DNA of 64,000 nucleotides from Pseudomaricurvus sp050633365 (lineage in GTDB: Bacteria; Pseudomonadota; Gammaproteobacteria; Pseudomonadales; Cellvibrionaceae): positions 1 through 64,000 of the forward strand of contig JBOEGJ010000011.1 of the NCBI GenBank assembly GCA_050633365.1. Direction: 5' to 3'. The stretch's first letter is position 1. Each line of letters opens with the position of its first letter. The notes under the pieces are model-generated. The model had not been told where the DNA came from and searched no databases. It saw only the letters and a program-made list of their open reading frames with translations. Positions 10,121-18,459 of this stretch are shown piece by piece. Both the position numbers and the translations under genes were made by a program.

Positions 10121-10739
10121 GAGCGATCTCCTGCGATTGAACCGCGCCCTTGCGCTCCTGAGAGTGTAATGGTTCAGCGTTATTGGCTATCGTCGCTGTC
10201 AACCCGTTTTCGAGCAGCGGCGTCAAGGCAACCAACTCCGCCGCAAGCCAGCGGCGTTTTACACTGGCAACCCAAAAGGTGATGGACGCTATCACCAAAC
10301 CAAAAATGACGGCTGAGAAAGCAACAATCAAGTTTTCACTGATGCCCTGAACATTGCCGTCGGCTAAACTTTTTAGTGCTGGCCCCATCGGAACCATGGT
10401 AGCGATTAGCCCTAACATGGGTGCTAAACGACTGGCTGTGCGGACCCCTTCCATATCTTCAAGGGCTGCAACATCTAATTGGTCTTTGGTCACCGATGGC
10501 GTCTGTTGTGCCATAGTCGCCAAAGGGTAACCAGGTAAGAATTTTTGCGGCGCCTGTCCTAACGGATATTGCAAGGATTGACGAAAACTTGGGTGATGAC
10601 GACGGCGCTGCAGTGTCTGACACAGGAACATACCAAAAGCAAATAAACTGTAGATAAACATCAGAACGAGCAGAATCAATACCGGCGCCATAAAAAAGTC
10701 GGATAGCTGATACATTAGTTCTTCGACGGTGCGAATCAT
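10107..10739 (-). CDS. MotA/TolQ/ExbB proton-channel family protein (HmuU-like)
   Basis: A 210-residue membrane protein. One helix lies near the N-terminus (about residues 15-38). The family-defining pair near residues 110-170 contains RLAPMLGLIATMVPMGPAL and a second hydrophobic hairpin. In ExbB/TolQ/MotA these helices form a proton-conducting channel that powers a partner. It is a second, diverged channel protein in the same operon as a canonical exbB. It pairs by a 14-base overlap with the DUF2149 gene rather than with exbD, which suggests a dedicated motor for the chelatase or receptor. GGAG lies five bases before the ATG. Confidence 0.83.
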   Translation of the reverse strand: MIRTVEELMYQLSDFFMAPVLILLVLMFIYSLFAFGMFLCQTLQRRRHHPSFRQSLQYPLGQAPQKFLPGYPLATMAQQTPSVTKDQLDVAALEDMEGVRTASRLAPMLGLIATMVPMGPALKSLADGNVQGISENLIVAFSAVIFGLVIASITFWVASVKRRWLAAELVALTPLLENGLTATIANNAEPLHSQERKGAVQSQEIAHATA

Positions 10740-10811
10740 GAAAACTCCAAAACAAAATAGTAGATATGAAAATAAAAGTGATGAATATGAAAATAGAAAG
10801 TCAATTAATCC

Positions 10812-11240
10812 CTAGTCGGGGTTCATCATCATCTGAGCCGCGCTCAAATCCTTTCCCTGTAGCCAAGACAACAATCGCAGCGTTTTTTCAAGTGACGCCT
10901 GCTTGTCTCCCGCAATGATGACCTGAGGTTCAATCTCATTTTTGTTTAACTCATCGACGGTTGCCGCCATAGCATCTTCGAAGCTAATCCAATCGAGATA
11001 TTCCTCTCCGTTGAGTCCCCAACGAGAGGCGTCAGAAAAAATGTTAATACTCACATGGTCGGACAAATTGAGGGGCTGCGCTTGCGCTTTGCCCTTACTG
11101 GGCAGCGAAACGGGCAGAACTTTTGGAACAGCATTTGCGGTTAACAGAAGAAAAACCAACAAAATAAAAATCACATCTAGCAGCGCGGTCATATCGGGAA
11201 ATACCGAAGGAGAAGCGGCCTTTGACGGTGCCTTTATCAT
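10812..11240 (-). CDS. exbD: Biopolymer transport protein ExbD/TolR
   Basis: From ATG 11240 the protein has 142 residues: a short cytoplasmic start, one membrane helix (about residues 15-36) with the conserved aspartate in FPDMTALLDVIFILLVF, and a periplasmic domain. The aspartate in the helix is the proton-path residue of ExbD/TolR. The ATG overlaps the exbB stop codon as ATGA, so translation is coupled. A longer frame starting at 11324 is rejected because it would run far into exbB. It should work with the adjacent ExbB and TonB to power the outer-membrane receptor. Confidence 0.9.
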   Translation of the reverse strand: MIKAPSKAASPSVFPDMTALLDVIFILLVFLLLTANAVPKVLPVSLPSKGKAQAQPLNLSDHVSINIFSDASRWGLNGEEYLDWISFEDAMAATVDELNKNEIEPQVIIAGDKQASLEKTLRLLSWLQGKDLSAAQMMMNPD

Positions 11241-11884
11241 GCGGCACTCACCTCTTCCAATGTCGGCTTGGACGAAGTGCGATCCACACTGCTCTCCCAT
11301 TCGGTTTCGAGCCAGAGCGAGCATTGATTGAGGCGTGCAGACATGCGTTCAACTCTACGGTCACTCCAAATGGCAACCCCTTGAGAAATGACGATGGTAG
11401 GAATGGCAATAATCAACCCCAAGGCGGTGGTGGCCATTGCCTCCCACATACCGCTGGCCAAAATTGCTGGTGTAATAGGGCCAGTTTGATGCGAGACGTC
11501 GCGAAACATATCGATAATACCGAGTACCGTACCGAGCAACCCCAACAGCGGTGCTACTGCGCCGATAATCGTCAAGCTCCGGACTCGCGCGTGCAACACC
11601 TGACTCTGTGCCGCTAGCCATTGACTAAGCACTTCATCACGTAAATCCTTGGAATAATGGCGATGGGCATGAAGGAGTTTTAAACCCTCAATACCACCGC
11701 AGGCGTTGATCAATTTGTCAGCGACCTGGTTGCGTTTAAAGTTCTCGATGTCGTCAGCAGAAATATTTGCATTGTAACGACATAAGAAGATCACCCGCTC
11801 TAGGAGCAACATGAGTGCCAGCAGCGAACACAACAGCAATGGATATACGACCGGTCCGGCCGCCATAAGATTTTGTTGAAACAT
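11237..11884 (-). CDS. exbB: Biopolymer transport protein ExbB (MotA/TolQ/ExbB family)
   Basis: A 215-residue inner-membrane protein with three hydrophobic segments: residues 10-30, and the paired helices around SLTIIGAVAPLLGLLGTVLG and the ATTALGLIIAIPTIV region. That is the classical ExbB/TolQ signature. With ExbD it forms the proton-driven motor acting on TonB. The ATG at 11884 is chosen; a GTG four codons earlier (11896) is possible, and neither has a strong ribosome site. It lies between tonB (44 bases upstream) and exbD (ATGA overlap) in the Fur-type operon, so it serves iron/heme import rather than the Tol system. Confidence 0.9.
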   Translation of the reverse strand: MFQQNLMAAGPVVYPLLLCSLLALMLLLERVIFLCRYNANISADDIENFKRNQVADKLINACGGIEGLKLLHAHRHYSKDLRDEVLSQWLAAQSQVLHARVRSLTIIGAVAPLLGLLGTVLGIIDMFRDVSHQTGPITPAILASGMWEAMATTALGLIIAIPTIVISQGVAIWSDRRVERMSARLNQCSLWLETEWESSVDRTSSKPTLEEVSAA

Positions 11885-11928
11885 AGAATTAATCACTTAC
11901 CGTAAAAAGGATGAACGCCAATTAATCT

Positions 11929-12735
11929 CTAACGCCTGAGGCTAAATTCCACCGGCACCTCGATCCAACTAGGGACACTTTTGCCTCTCACAAGCGTCGG
12001 CTCAAAATTCCAACCCTTCACCGCTTCGAGAGCCGAACGATCCAAAACTGGAAAACCGGACGAGTGCTTTACTAGGAGATCGCTTACATCTCCCCGCGCG
12101 TCGACAAGTGCGTGCACGACAACTTCCCCCTGCCAATGCCGCTTGATCGCAATAGAGGGATACCTCGGCGATGTTGGAGGTCGACTAAAACTGGGATTTT
12201 TTCTGATCCGTGATAACTCATCCTTCAACGCCGTTTCACTCAGTACATTCGACGAGATTTCCGCCTCAGGAGGCCTGTCTATAGCCTTGGAGGCCTCTTC
12301 GGAACTGAGCGGCCCTAATGGGAGCTGTTTGTTATGTGACTGGGCGCCGTTTTCGGCTTGCTCAGTTGCCGGCAACGCAGGGCTAACATTCTGATTCGCT
12401 GCACTATCGATTGACTCAATAGCTTCATCCATCAATACAGCCCTAGGCGCTGGCATGGCACTAGGGGTATCAGTGGATGATTCATCATTCTTGGCTTGAG
12501 ACTTGCTGCTCTCGACCAAGGGCGTCGAATTGGGCTTACTGACTAAGGTTAAATGGGTCAATGAAACCGCCACGGCGCTCTTTGCCTGCCCCGACAAACT
12601 CACGGCGTTGACTGTAGTATTGGCGCGAAATAGCCACAAAGCGTGAAAGACCAAAGAAACCACCGCAGCGGCCACTAAGACTGGATTGAATCGACGAACT
12701 AAGGTCGAACTGGGTAATAGGATATAAACACTCAT
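11929..12735 (-). CDS. tonB: TonB energy-transducing protein
   Basis: From ATG 12735 this is a 268-residue protein: one N-terminal membrane anchor (about residues 17-36, FNPVLVAAAVVSLVFHALWLF), a long polar periplasmic linker with few of the usual Pro-Lys repeats, and a C-terminal TonB domain (YPSIAIKRHWQGEVVVHALV and SGFPVLDRSALEAVKGWNFEP). TonB carries proton-motive energy to outer-membrane receptors, here most likely the heme receptor across the divide. It heads the operon. A longer frame to 12912 crosses the promoter and is rejected. The predicted transcription start falls on or beside the ATG, so the message may be leaderless or a later start may be used. Confidence 0.87.
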   Translation of the reverse strand: MSVYILLPSSTLVRRFNPVLVAAAVVSLVFHALWLFRANTTVNAVSLSGQAKSAVAVSLTHLTLVSKPNSTPLVESSKSQAKNDESSTDTPSAMPAPRAVLMDEAIESIDSAANQNVSPALPATEQAENGAQSHNKQLPLGPLSSEEASKAIDRPPEAEISSNVLSETALKDELSRIRKNPSFSRPPTSPRYPSIAIKRHWQGEVVVHALVDARGDVSDLLVKHSSGFPVLDRSALEAVKGWNFEPTLVRGKSVPSWIEVPVEFSLRR

Positions 12736-12737
12736 TC

Positions 12738-12770
12738 GATAATGATAATGCTTCGCAGTTAGATTAGCAA
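12738..12770 (-). promoter_or_regulatory. Promoter and Fur-box-like site of the tonB-exbBD-chelatase operon
   Basis: On the minus strand, a -35 like TTGCTA (12770-12765) and a -10 like TATCAT (12747-12742) are 17 bases apart. The 19 bases 12738-12756 match the classical Fur box at 15 of 19 positions, including an unbroken GATAATGATAAT. The site covers the -10, so Fur with iron should repress. The expected start of transcription is near 12735, the first base of the tonB ATG. Confidence 0.75.
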
Positions 12771-12859
12771 TAACAACTATTCGCTTGGGAACTAAACCCG
12801 AGGAGACCAAATAGGATTCACGCGAAAAATCGTCGCGGCAGAGGGAATTCGAAAAAATA

Positions 12860-12907
12860 GAGACAATGGAAAGAACAGAGGGAACAGAGACAATGGAGAG
12901 AACAGAG
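12860..12907. repeat. Imperfect 21-bp direct repeat, period 27 bp
   Basis: GAGACAATGGA(A/G)AGAACAGAG occurs at 12860-12880 and 12887-12907, in the non-coding stretch between the tonB promoter and the arfB stop. Apart from this repeat I see no gene or clear site in 12771-13068. Confidence 0.85.
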
Positions 12908-13068
12908 AGCATTCTTGCGCAAATTATCCCGCCGAGTAGCCATCACTCGGGGAGAAAATACTCAACGGAGAGCAACTCATCGCGCCGGTCTACACTTCTA
13001 ACGGGCGGTACTCGGCTTAAATTCGGCAGGGAAACAAGCACTAACGCAAACTAGAAAAAGCTGTTGAA

Positions 13069-13479
13069 CTAGAAATCAACACGCCCGCGGGACTTTTTGA
13101 TATTTCCCCGTTGCGTTTTCTTATCCATACGCTTTCGCTGAGAGGAGCGTGAAGGCTTGGTCGGTCTTCTCGCCTTCTGAACAACACCTGCAGCTCGGAT
13201 CACTTGCACCAATCGATCCAATGCGTCGATTCGATTCTTTTCCTGGGTGCGATGCTGCTGCGCTTTAATGACGATGATGCCATCGTTGGTGATACGAGCA
13301 TCGGATCGTTCGAGCAATCGCTGCTTGTAAAACTCCGGTAAAGAAGAAGCCTTAATATCGAAGCGTAAGTGCACCGCAGACGACACTTTGTTCACATTTT
13401 GTCCGCCCGCGCCCTGCGCTCGAATAGCAGTCCACTGCAGCTCCGATTCACGCAATTCAACACTGTTACTTATTTTCAT
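13069..13479 (-). CDS. arfB: Alternative ribosome-rescue factor ArfB (YaeJ), peptidyl-tRNA hydrolase
   Basis: A 136-residue, codon-independent release factor. The catalytic GGQ sits at residues 25-27 within GAGGQNVNKVSSAVHLRFD, and the C-terminal tail is Arg/Lys-rich (about residues 100-136), as needed to enter the empty mRNA channel of stalled ribosomes. The codon-recognition domain of RF1/RF2 is absent, as expected for this family. The ATG at 13479 has GGAG seven bases upstream; an in-frame TTG at 13491 is rejected. It is transcribed away from the next gene. Confidence 0.93.
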   Translation of the reverse strand: MKISNSVELRESELQWTAIRAQGAGGQNVNKVSSAVHLRFDIKASSLPEFYKQRLLERSDARITNDGIIVIKAQQHRTQEKNRIDALDRLVQVIRAAGVVQKARRPTKPSRSSQRKRMDKKTQRGNIKKSRGRVDF

Positions 13480-13689
13480 AGCCAACTCCAAACACCAGCG
13501 CGGAATTTTAGCACAGTGCCGTCACTCATACCCCTGCATCAACCGATCGACCATAAGATCCTGTTATTTTCAGTAAACGTTCATTAGACTCAGGGGTATT
13601 ACTTATCTCACTCTATGAGTTCCAGTTTATCGATTTTATTGCCATGGACAGTCACGAATTCTAACGATACACCCATTCAGGAGCGCTTT

Positions 13690-14022
13690 ATGGACATTCA
13701 AGACGTACTCGATCGCTACAACGAGCTTTGCGAAGACAACGACTGGCAGGTATTTCATACGCCCAAAAATTTGGCCTCCGCACTTTCAGTCAGCAGCGCG
13801 AAGATATTGGAGCACTTTCAATGGGTCACTGAAGAAGAGTCGTTCACACTGGGGCGAATACCAGAACCCAAAGAGAAGATTTCACGAGAAGTCGCGGAGC
13901 TATTTTTTCACTTGCTGGCACTGACGAACAAGCTCGGGATCAACTTAGAAGAAGCGATCGAAGAGAAATCCAACCGTGACAAAGCGACCCACAAGGGAGT
14001 TCCAGACGAGCTAGATTCCTAG
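13690..14022 (+). CDS. MazG-like nucleotide pyrophosphohydrolase homologue, probably degenerate
   Basis: A 110-residue all-alpha protein closely following the small MazG-like family (DWQVFHTPKNLASALS, EHFQW, LALTNKLGINLEEAI). In active relatives, helix 2 carries metal-binding glutamates in a VEAAELLEHF-type segment; here the same place reads VSSAKILEHF. The second motif, normally EELAD, aligns to REVAE. Several metal ligands thus appear lost, so NTP pyrophosphohydrolase activity is doubtful. The ATG 13690 has CAGGAG six bases upstream, which decides against an ATG at 13615. It is a single gene, divergent from arfB. Confidence 0.78.
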   Translation: MDIQDVLDRYNELCEDNDWQVFHTPKNLASALSVSSAKILEHFQWVTEEESFTLGRIPEPKEKISREVAELFFHLLALTNKLGINLEEAIEEKSNRDKATHKGVPDELDS

Positions 14023-14060
14023 AACCGCGCGACAATCATCATAGATCGTTCAGCGACCCA

Positions 14061-14080
14061 ATCAGTCAAGGATGACTGAT
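14061..14080. repeat. Intergenic hairpin, copy 1 of a shared GTCAAGGATGAC element
   Basis: Perfect 8-bp arms ATCAGTCA and TGACTGAT close an AGGA loop, between two convergent genes. The core GTCAAGGATGAC recurs at 21858-21871, also between convergent genes. No T-run follows. Confidence 0.7.
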
Positions 14081-14123
14081 CTCAAACCTCTCCCCGTCAT
14101 TCAAGATGGCCATTACCCATAAA

Positions 14124-14816
14124 TTATGGCAAATAGATATTAAAAACACCGCCGCCCAAATCACCGCCATTGGATAAATCAATACGCCCTTTTTTTTCAT
14201 TGCGCGAATGCAATCTTGCGGTTTCTTGGGCGAAATACAGCCCCAAATGAGTATTCCCCTCACTAAAACTGACGGACTTTGCAAAACTCTGCTTGGGACA
14301 GCCGAGCATAAACGACGGATAACCGCCGCCATCATCGGCAACGGTGACAATCAATTCTTCATCGACAACTTCCGCCTTCAGCTTCATCTTCGACTTACTG
14401 TAGCGCGCGCCATTGACAAGAACGTTATGAATAACCCCTCCGATCAGTTCGGAATCAAAATACCACAACAAATCTTCGTCGCAGTCGATCTCTACCGATA
14501 GGCTTCGAGTTTGGAACAACATGTCGTTACGAGCAACCTGCTCCTCCAACACATCGATTAAGTAGTGTTCGTCAACCTGCACTGGAAGGCGCTCATTCTC
14601 CATGCGATAGATTGACAACAGCTGAATAAGCTCGGTATTAATTCTCGACGCTTCGTATTGCAAGGTGGCGAAACGTTTCGCCTGATCGTCGTTTTCCGCT
14701 GGAGTTTCTTGCATCACGCACTCTAGGGAATTTAATAGCATTCCCAAGGAGTTCTTCATGTCGTGAACACTGGACGCCAATATTAGCGAAAAATCCGCCT
14801 TGGGTTCTTGATTCAT
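14124..14816 (-). CDS. Soluble sensor histidine kinase
   Basis: A 230-residue kinase with no membrane segment. It has a short N-terminal dimerisation/phosphoacceptor region with HDMKNS (His18) and a HATPase domain: N-box region VIHNVLVNGARYS, G1 box DDGGG, and a G2-like stretch near GNTHLGLYFAQE. The ATG at 14816 has AGAGGA eight bases upstream; a TTG/ATG extension to 14846 is rejected. It starts 53 bases after the response regulator-TPR gene, so the two should form a cytoplasmic two-component pair. The input signal is unknown. Confidence 0.85.
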   Translation of the reverse strand: MNQEPKADFSLILASSVHDMKNSLGMLLNSLECVMQETPAENDDQAKRFATLQYEASRINTELIQLLSIYRMENERLPVQVDEHYLIDVLEEQVARNDMLFQTRSLSVEIDCDEDLLWYFDSELIGGVIHNVLVNGARYSKSKMKLKAEVVDEELIVTVADDGGGYPSFMLGCPKQSFAKSVSFSEGNTHLGLYFAQETARLHSRNEKKGRIDLSNGGDLGGGVFNIYLP

Positions 14817-14868
14817 AATTTCATTCCTCTTGCCCCAATCACACAAATGTTTCGTGCAGTTGCTGACA

Positions 14869-16485
14869 CTATCCTAATCCACGTACCATATGCTGCAACT
14901 GGCGATAACGTTCCATTTGCGCATGCCCAGGTTTTATTTTCCGCTCCACTTTGTTGAGCGATGTTAAACAGGTATCCATGCTGTCGTCGTTAACGCCGAA
15001 CTCTTTCATATCGGCCACCAATGCCTGAACCAAATTCAAGTGCACACCCAAGTGATTTGGGAATAACCTAGCGGCACGGCGAAAGCTCTCGAGAGCCTTA
15101 TCAAATTGATCACTTTGGTAGTAACCAATACCTTCATTATTAATCCGAGCCACCAATTGCGTGTTAAAATCGCTGACGGGCTCTTCAAGCCAGAGATCAA
15201 TTTTACGCAATGACTCCTCATCATCTTTATATTGTTCCAATAGATTTTTCAGCACATCGCTGGCCTTAGCCTCGTTGTCAATCCCCTGGTAGCTCGCCAC
15301 TCGATCTAACTGCAGCTCTAGACTCATGGATTGCTCACCGATAGCCTCTTCAACCTCGCTGAGCTTTTCTTTTGCTCTTCGCACATCGCCACGACAAGCG
15401 TGCAGCTGACTTTCAACCAATTGGGATTTGTACCGAACTTCGTTGCTAAGCTCAAACCGTTTGCCCAGTTTCTCCAATACCTTTAGACCTTCTCGAGCCA
15501 GATCGGCATTTGCATTGGGGTCATCGCGCATCATTGACGCGGTCACGCGACCAAATTCAAGATGGTGCTCAAGCCTATCGTGGCACGAGTGCTCACCCAA
15601 ACGCACCGTTCGGCTAAACGCCTTGCTGGCAACCTTATAGTCGTGATTGTCGTTGGCCGCCTCGGCCAGAGACGCCTGACGAACAATAGACATGGGAGAC
15701 ACTTCAACCGCTGCTTCCAGCACCTCCTGTACCCGTTCCATATCGCCCTGCTGGCGATAACTCTCAGCGAGTACATCGTACGCTTGCATGCAAAATGGGT
15801 TGCCATCGATGATTTGTTTAAGCCAATCGTTCGCGGTTTCACTGTCTCCCTGAGCTTTTTTTACTCGAGACAAACCTACCCTCGCCCAATCGAGCGGACG
15901 CACTTCAAGCACTTTTGTGTAAACCGCTTCCGCCTCATCAACACGCCCCACCTCAAGCAATAGCTCTCCGACGAGTTTTTGAAAAGCTGAGGTGTAGCGA
16001 CTGCCGTTTCCAATACAAACTTCCGCCAAAGCAATAGCTCCAGAGACGTCTCCCAACTCAAGACACTGATAAACCTCATGCATTTCATTGCGCTGTCGGA
16101 TCAACCGGTCCAAGCGCTGCTTTAGCCCACGCCCAGTAATGGGTTTTGTGAGATAGGCATCTGGCTCGTAATCATACGCCGAAAGCACAATGCTCTTACT
16201 CGACTCTGCCGATACCAATAGAAACAGGCTTTGCCGACTCAGAAGCTTATTCACTCTCAGGGATTCCAGTACCTGCTGGCCATTGGGGCCGGGGCCTAGA
16301 TTGTAGTCACAAAGAACCACATCAAACTCACCCTCTTCGCAGGCTTTAAGCGCCCTCCTGCCATTGACAGCCGTGACAACTTGGCCGCAGCCAAATTCGT
16401 CCAACATTTTCGATACCGTCAGACGAAAGCTGTCAAAGTCATCGATCACCAGTACCTTCAGGTCTGCGTAGCTCAATACGCCCAT
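14869..16485 (-). CDS. Response regulator receiver domain fused to TPR repeats
   Basis: A 538-residue protein. Residues 8-130 are a CheY-like receiver with acidic pair D15-D16, phosphoacceptor D60 (LCDYNLGPGPNGQ) and K114 (YLTKP). The rest is a chain of tetratricopeptide-type helical repeats (LLEVGRVDEAEAVYTKVLE, AYDVLAESYRQQGDMERV, DKALESFRRAARLFPNHLG). There is no DNA-binding or enzymatic output domain, so phosphorylation probably changes protein-protein contacts. It lies upstream of the histidine kinase and divergent from cmoA. Similar receiver-TPR proteins occur in Pseudomonas; I do not assign a named pathway. Confidence 0.88.
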   Translation of the reverse strand: MGVLSYADLKVLVIDDFDSFRLTVSKMLDEFGCGQVVTAVNGRRALKACEEGEFDVVLCDYNLGPGPNGQQVLESLRVNKLLSRQSLFLLVSAESSKSIVLSAYDYEPDAYLTKPITGRGLKQRLDRLIRQRNEMHEVYQCLELGDVSGAIALAEVCIGNGSRYTSAFQKLVGELLLEVGRVDEAEAVYTKVLEVRPLDWARVGLSRVKKAQGDSETANDWLKQIIDGNPFCMQAYDVLAESYRQQGDMERVQEVLEAAVEVSPMSIVRQASLAEAANDNHDYKVASKAFSRTVRLGEHSCHDRLEHHLEFGRVTASMMRDDPNANADLAREGLKVLEKLGKRFELSNEVRYKSQLVESQLHACRGDVRRAKEKLSEVEEAIGEQSMSLELQLDRVASYQGIDNEAKASDVLKNLLEQYKDDEESLRKIDLWLEEPVSDFNTQLVARINNEGIGYYQSDQFDKALESFRRAARLFPNHLGVHLNLVQALVADMKEFGVNDDSMDTCLTSLNKVERKIKPGHAQMERYRQLQHMVRGLG

Positions 16486-16650
16486 GCCATTTCAGTCCTC
16501 AAACCTTCATCGAAGTTATTAAAAACTTGTCGATTAACGTGAATATAGAATAGACCATTCCGACGAACTTCGCGGTCGCTTGTTACCGCCCCCAGAGCGG
16601 TATAAAATCGGCGCCCTTTCAATGACCCCAACGTCGGCAGCTGACACTTC

Positions 16651-17388
16651 ATGGCCAATTCCAACACCCCAGACAACATATACGCCAATCCCCTCGCCAA
16701 CGTGGGCAATTTTCGTTTCGATGAGAAGGTTGTCGGCGTGTTTCCGGATATGATTAAAAGATCCGTTCCGGGATACGCCACCATCATTAGCATGATCGGC
16801 ACGCTGGCCGAGCGTTACGCCGCCAGCGATAGCCGCTGCTATGACTTGGGCTGCTCCTTGGGTGCTGCAAGCTTGGCAATGCGCCACCGCATTCAAGCAG
16901 CCAACACTCGTATTATTGGGGTGGACAATTCCGAGGCGATGATTGAACGCTGTCAGATGGTGATGGATGCCGACAGCGGTGAGATACCGGTCGAACTGGT
17001 GTGTGACGATCTTCTCAACGTGGAGCTGAACAACGCCTCGGTAGTGGTTCTTAATTTCACCCTGCAGTTTATTGCTGTGGAGCACCGCGAGCGTATCCTG
17101 CGCAAGATCTACGCCGGACTCAACCCAGGCGGTGTACTGATACTGTCGGAGAAAGTGACCTTTGGAGATGAGGCCCACGACGAACTGATGATTGAGCTTT
17201 ACCACGAATTTAAGCGTGCCAACGGCTATAGCGATCTAGAAATCGCTCAAAAGCGCACAGCACTGGAAAACGTTCTAATCCCGGAAACTCTCGACGGCCA
17301 TCGCCAACGCCTCAAGGGAGTAGGGTTTCAGAGCTGTGACGTGTGGTTTCAGTGTTTTAATTTCGCCTCAATGATCGCCATAAAGTAG
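16651..17388 (+). CDS. cmoA: Carboxy-S-adenosyl-L-methionine synthase CmoA
   Basis: A 245-residue enzyme that turns SAM and prephenate into carboxy-SAM, used to modify uridine 34 of tRNAs. It has the Rossmann methyltransferase motif DLGCSLGAASL (about residues 66-76), IGVDNS, and the conserved opening with FRFDEKVVGVFPDMI. Length and sequence agree closely with the family. It begins the cmoA-cmoB pair, with a 12-base gap to cmoB. A long open frame on the opposite strand here is only its antisense. Confidence 0.96.
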   Translation: MANSNTPDNIYANPLANVGNFRFDEKVVGVFPDMIKRSVPGYATIISMIGTLAERYAASDSRCYDLGCSLGAASLAMRHRIQAANTRIIGVDNSEAMIERCQMVMDADSGEIPVELVCDDLLNVELNNASVVVLNFTLQFIAVEHRERILRKIYAGLNPGGVLILSEKVTFGDEAHDELMIELYHEFKRANGYSDLEIAQKRTALENVLIPETLDGHRQRLKGVGFQSCDVWFQCFNFASMIAIK

Positions 17389-17400
17389 CCTTTACAACCC

Positions 17401-18382
17401 ATGAAAATACACCCCAAGATAGATTACACCCCATTCTTCGAAGCAATTAAGGGCACCAAACTAGCGCCTTGGGCGGAGTTCCTACCGGCACAGATCGAAC
17501 GAGGCCTGTCACACCAACGCTTTGGGGATTTGGCTGGATGGATGAAGGCTCTGGAGCAACTGCCAGAGTTGCCCACCGACGACATTGACCTTTGTCAGTC
17601 GGTATCCCTAGGTTCAAATACGCCCATCAGCGATGAATCTCAACAGCAAGTGAGATCAGCACTGGCGCAATTAATCCCCTGGCGTAAAGGCCCCTACCAC
17701 ATTCATGGCGCCCACATTGACACTGAATGGCGTTCGGACTGGAAATGGGATCGCGTATTACCTCATTTGGCACCCTTGAAGGGTAGAAGCATACTCGATG
17801 TCGGCTGCGGCAACGGTTATCACTGCTGGAGAATGCTAGGTGAAGGGGCAAGCCGCGTTGTAGGGATTGATCCTTCGCCGCGCTTCGTGGTGCAGTTCCA
17901 CATGGTAAAGCAATATATGAAGGAGGCTCCGGTAGATCTACTGCCGGTCGGTATCGAAGAGCTTCCAGCCAATTTACAAGCCTTTGACACCACCTTCTCC
18001 ATGGGCGTCTTGTACCACCGTAAATCGCCAATCGATCATTTGAGAGAATTGAAAGCGAGCCTAAAGCCTGGCGGCCAAATAGTTTTGGAGACGCTTGTCA
18101 TTGAAGGAAAGCTCGGTGACGTACTGGTTCCCGAGGGCCGTTATGCCAAGATGAATAATGTCTGGTTTTTACCCAGCTGCGAAACCTTGCTGTCATGGAT
18201 GCGAAAATGCGGGTTTAAAAACCCTAGAGTGGTCGATGTGAATCAAACTACCACCGAAGAGCAGCGCTCGACCGAGTGGATGAAATTCCATTCGCTGCCT
18301 GAATTCTTAGACCCGCAAAATGACCAACTCACCTGCGAGGGCCACCCTGCTCCGATACGCGCAGTTTTTGTCGCTGAAGCGC

Positions 18383-18393
<11 letters not shown>
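17401..18393 (+). CDS. cmoB: tRNA U34 carboxymethyltransferase CmoB
   Basis: A 330-residue enzyme that transfers the carboxymethyl group from carboxy-SAM to 5-hydroxyuridine 34, giving cmo5U. Its SAM-binding motif is ILDVGCGNGYHCWRM (about residues 124-138), followed by GIDPSPRFVVQF, plus the family's KGPYHIHGAHIDTEWRSDWKWDR segment. No clear ribosome site precedes the ATG, so it may depend on translation from cmoA 12 bases upstream. The last codons and the stop run into a heptamer repeat. Confidence 0.96.
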
Positions 18394-18426
<33 letters not shown>

Positions 18427-18459
18427 CAGTCATAGTGATGAAACACCTATCGAAAGCGA

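Noticed and set aside
16534..17205. 223-codon minus-strand open frame opposite cmoA
   Set aside because: It lies antisense to a well-recognised cmoA gene, has no family resemblance and only appears open because of the codon use of cmoA.
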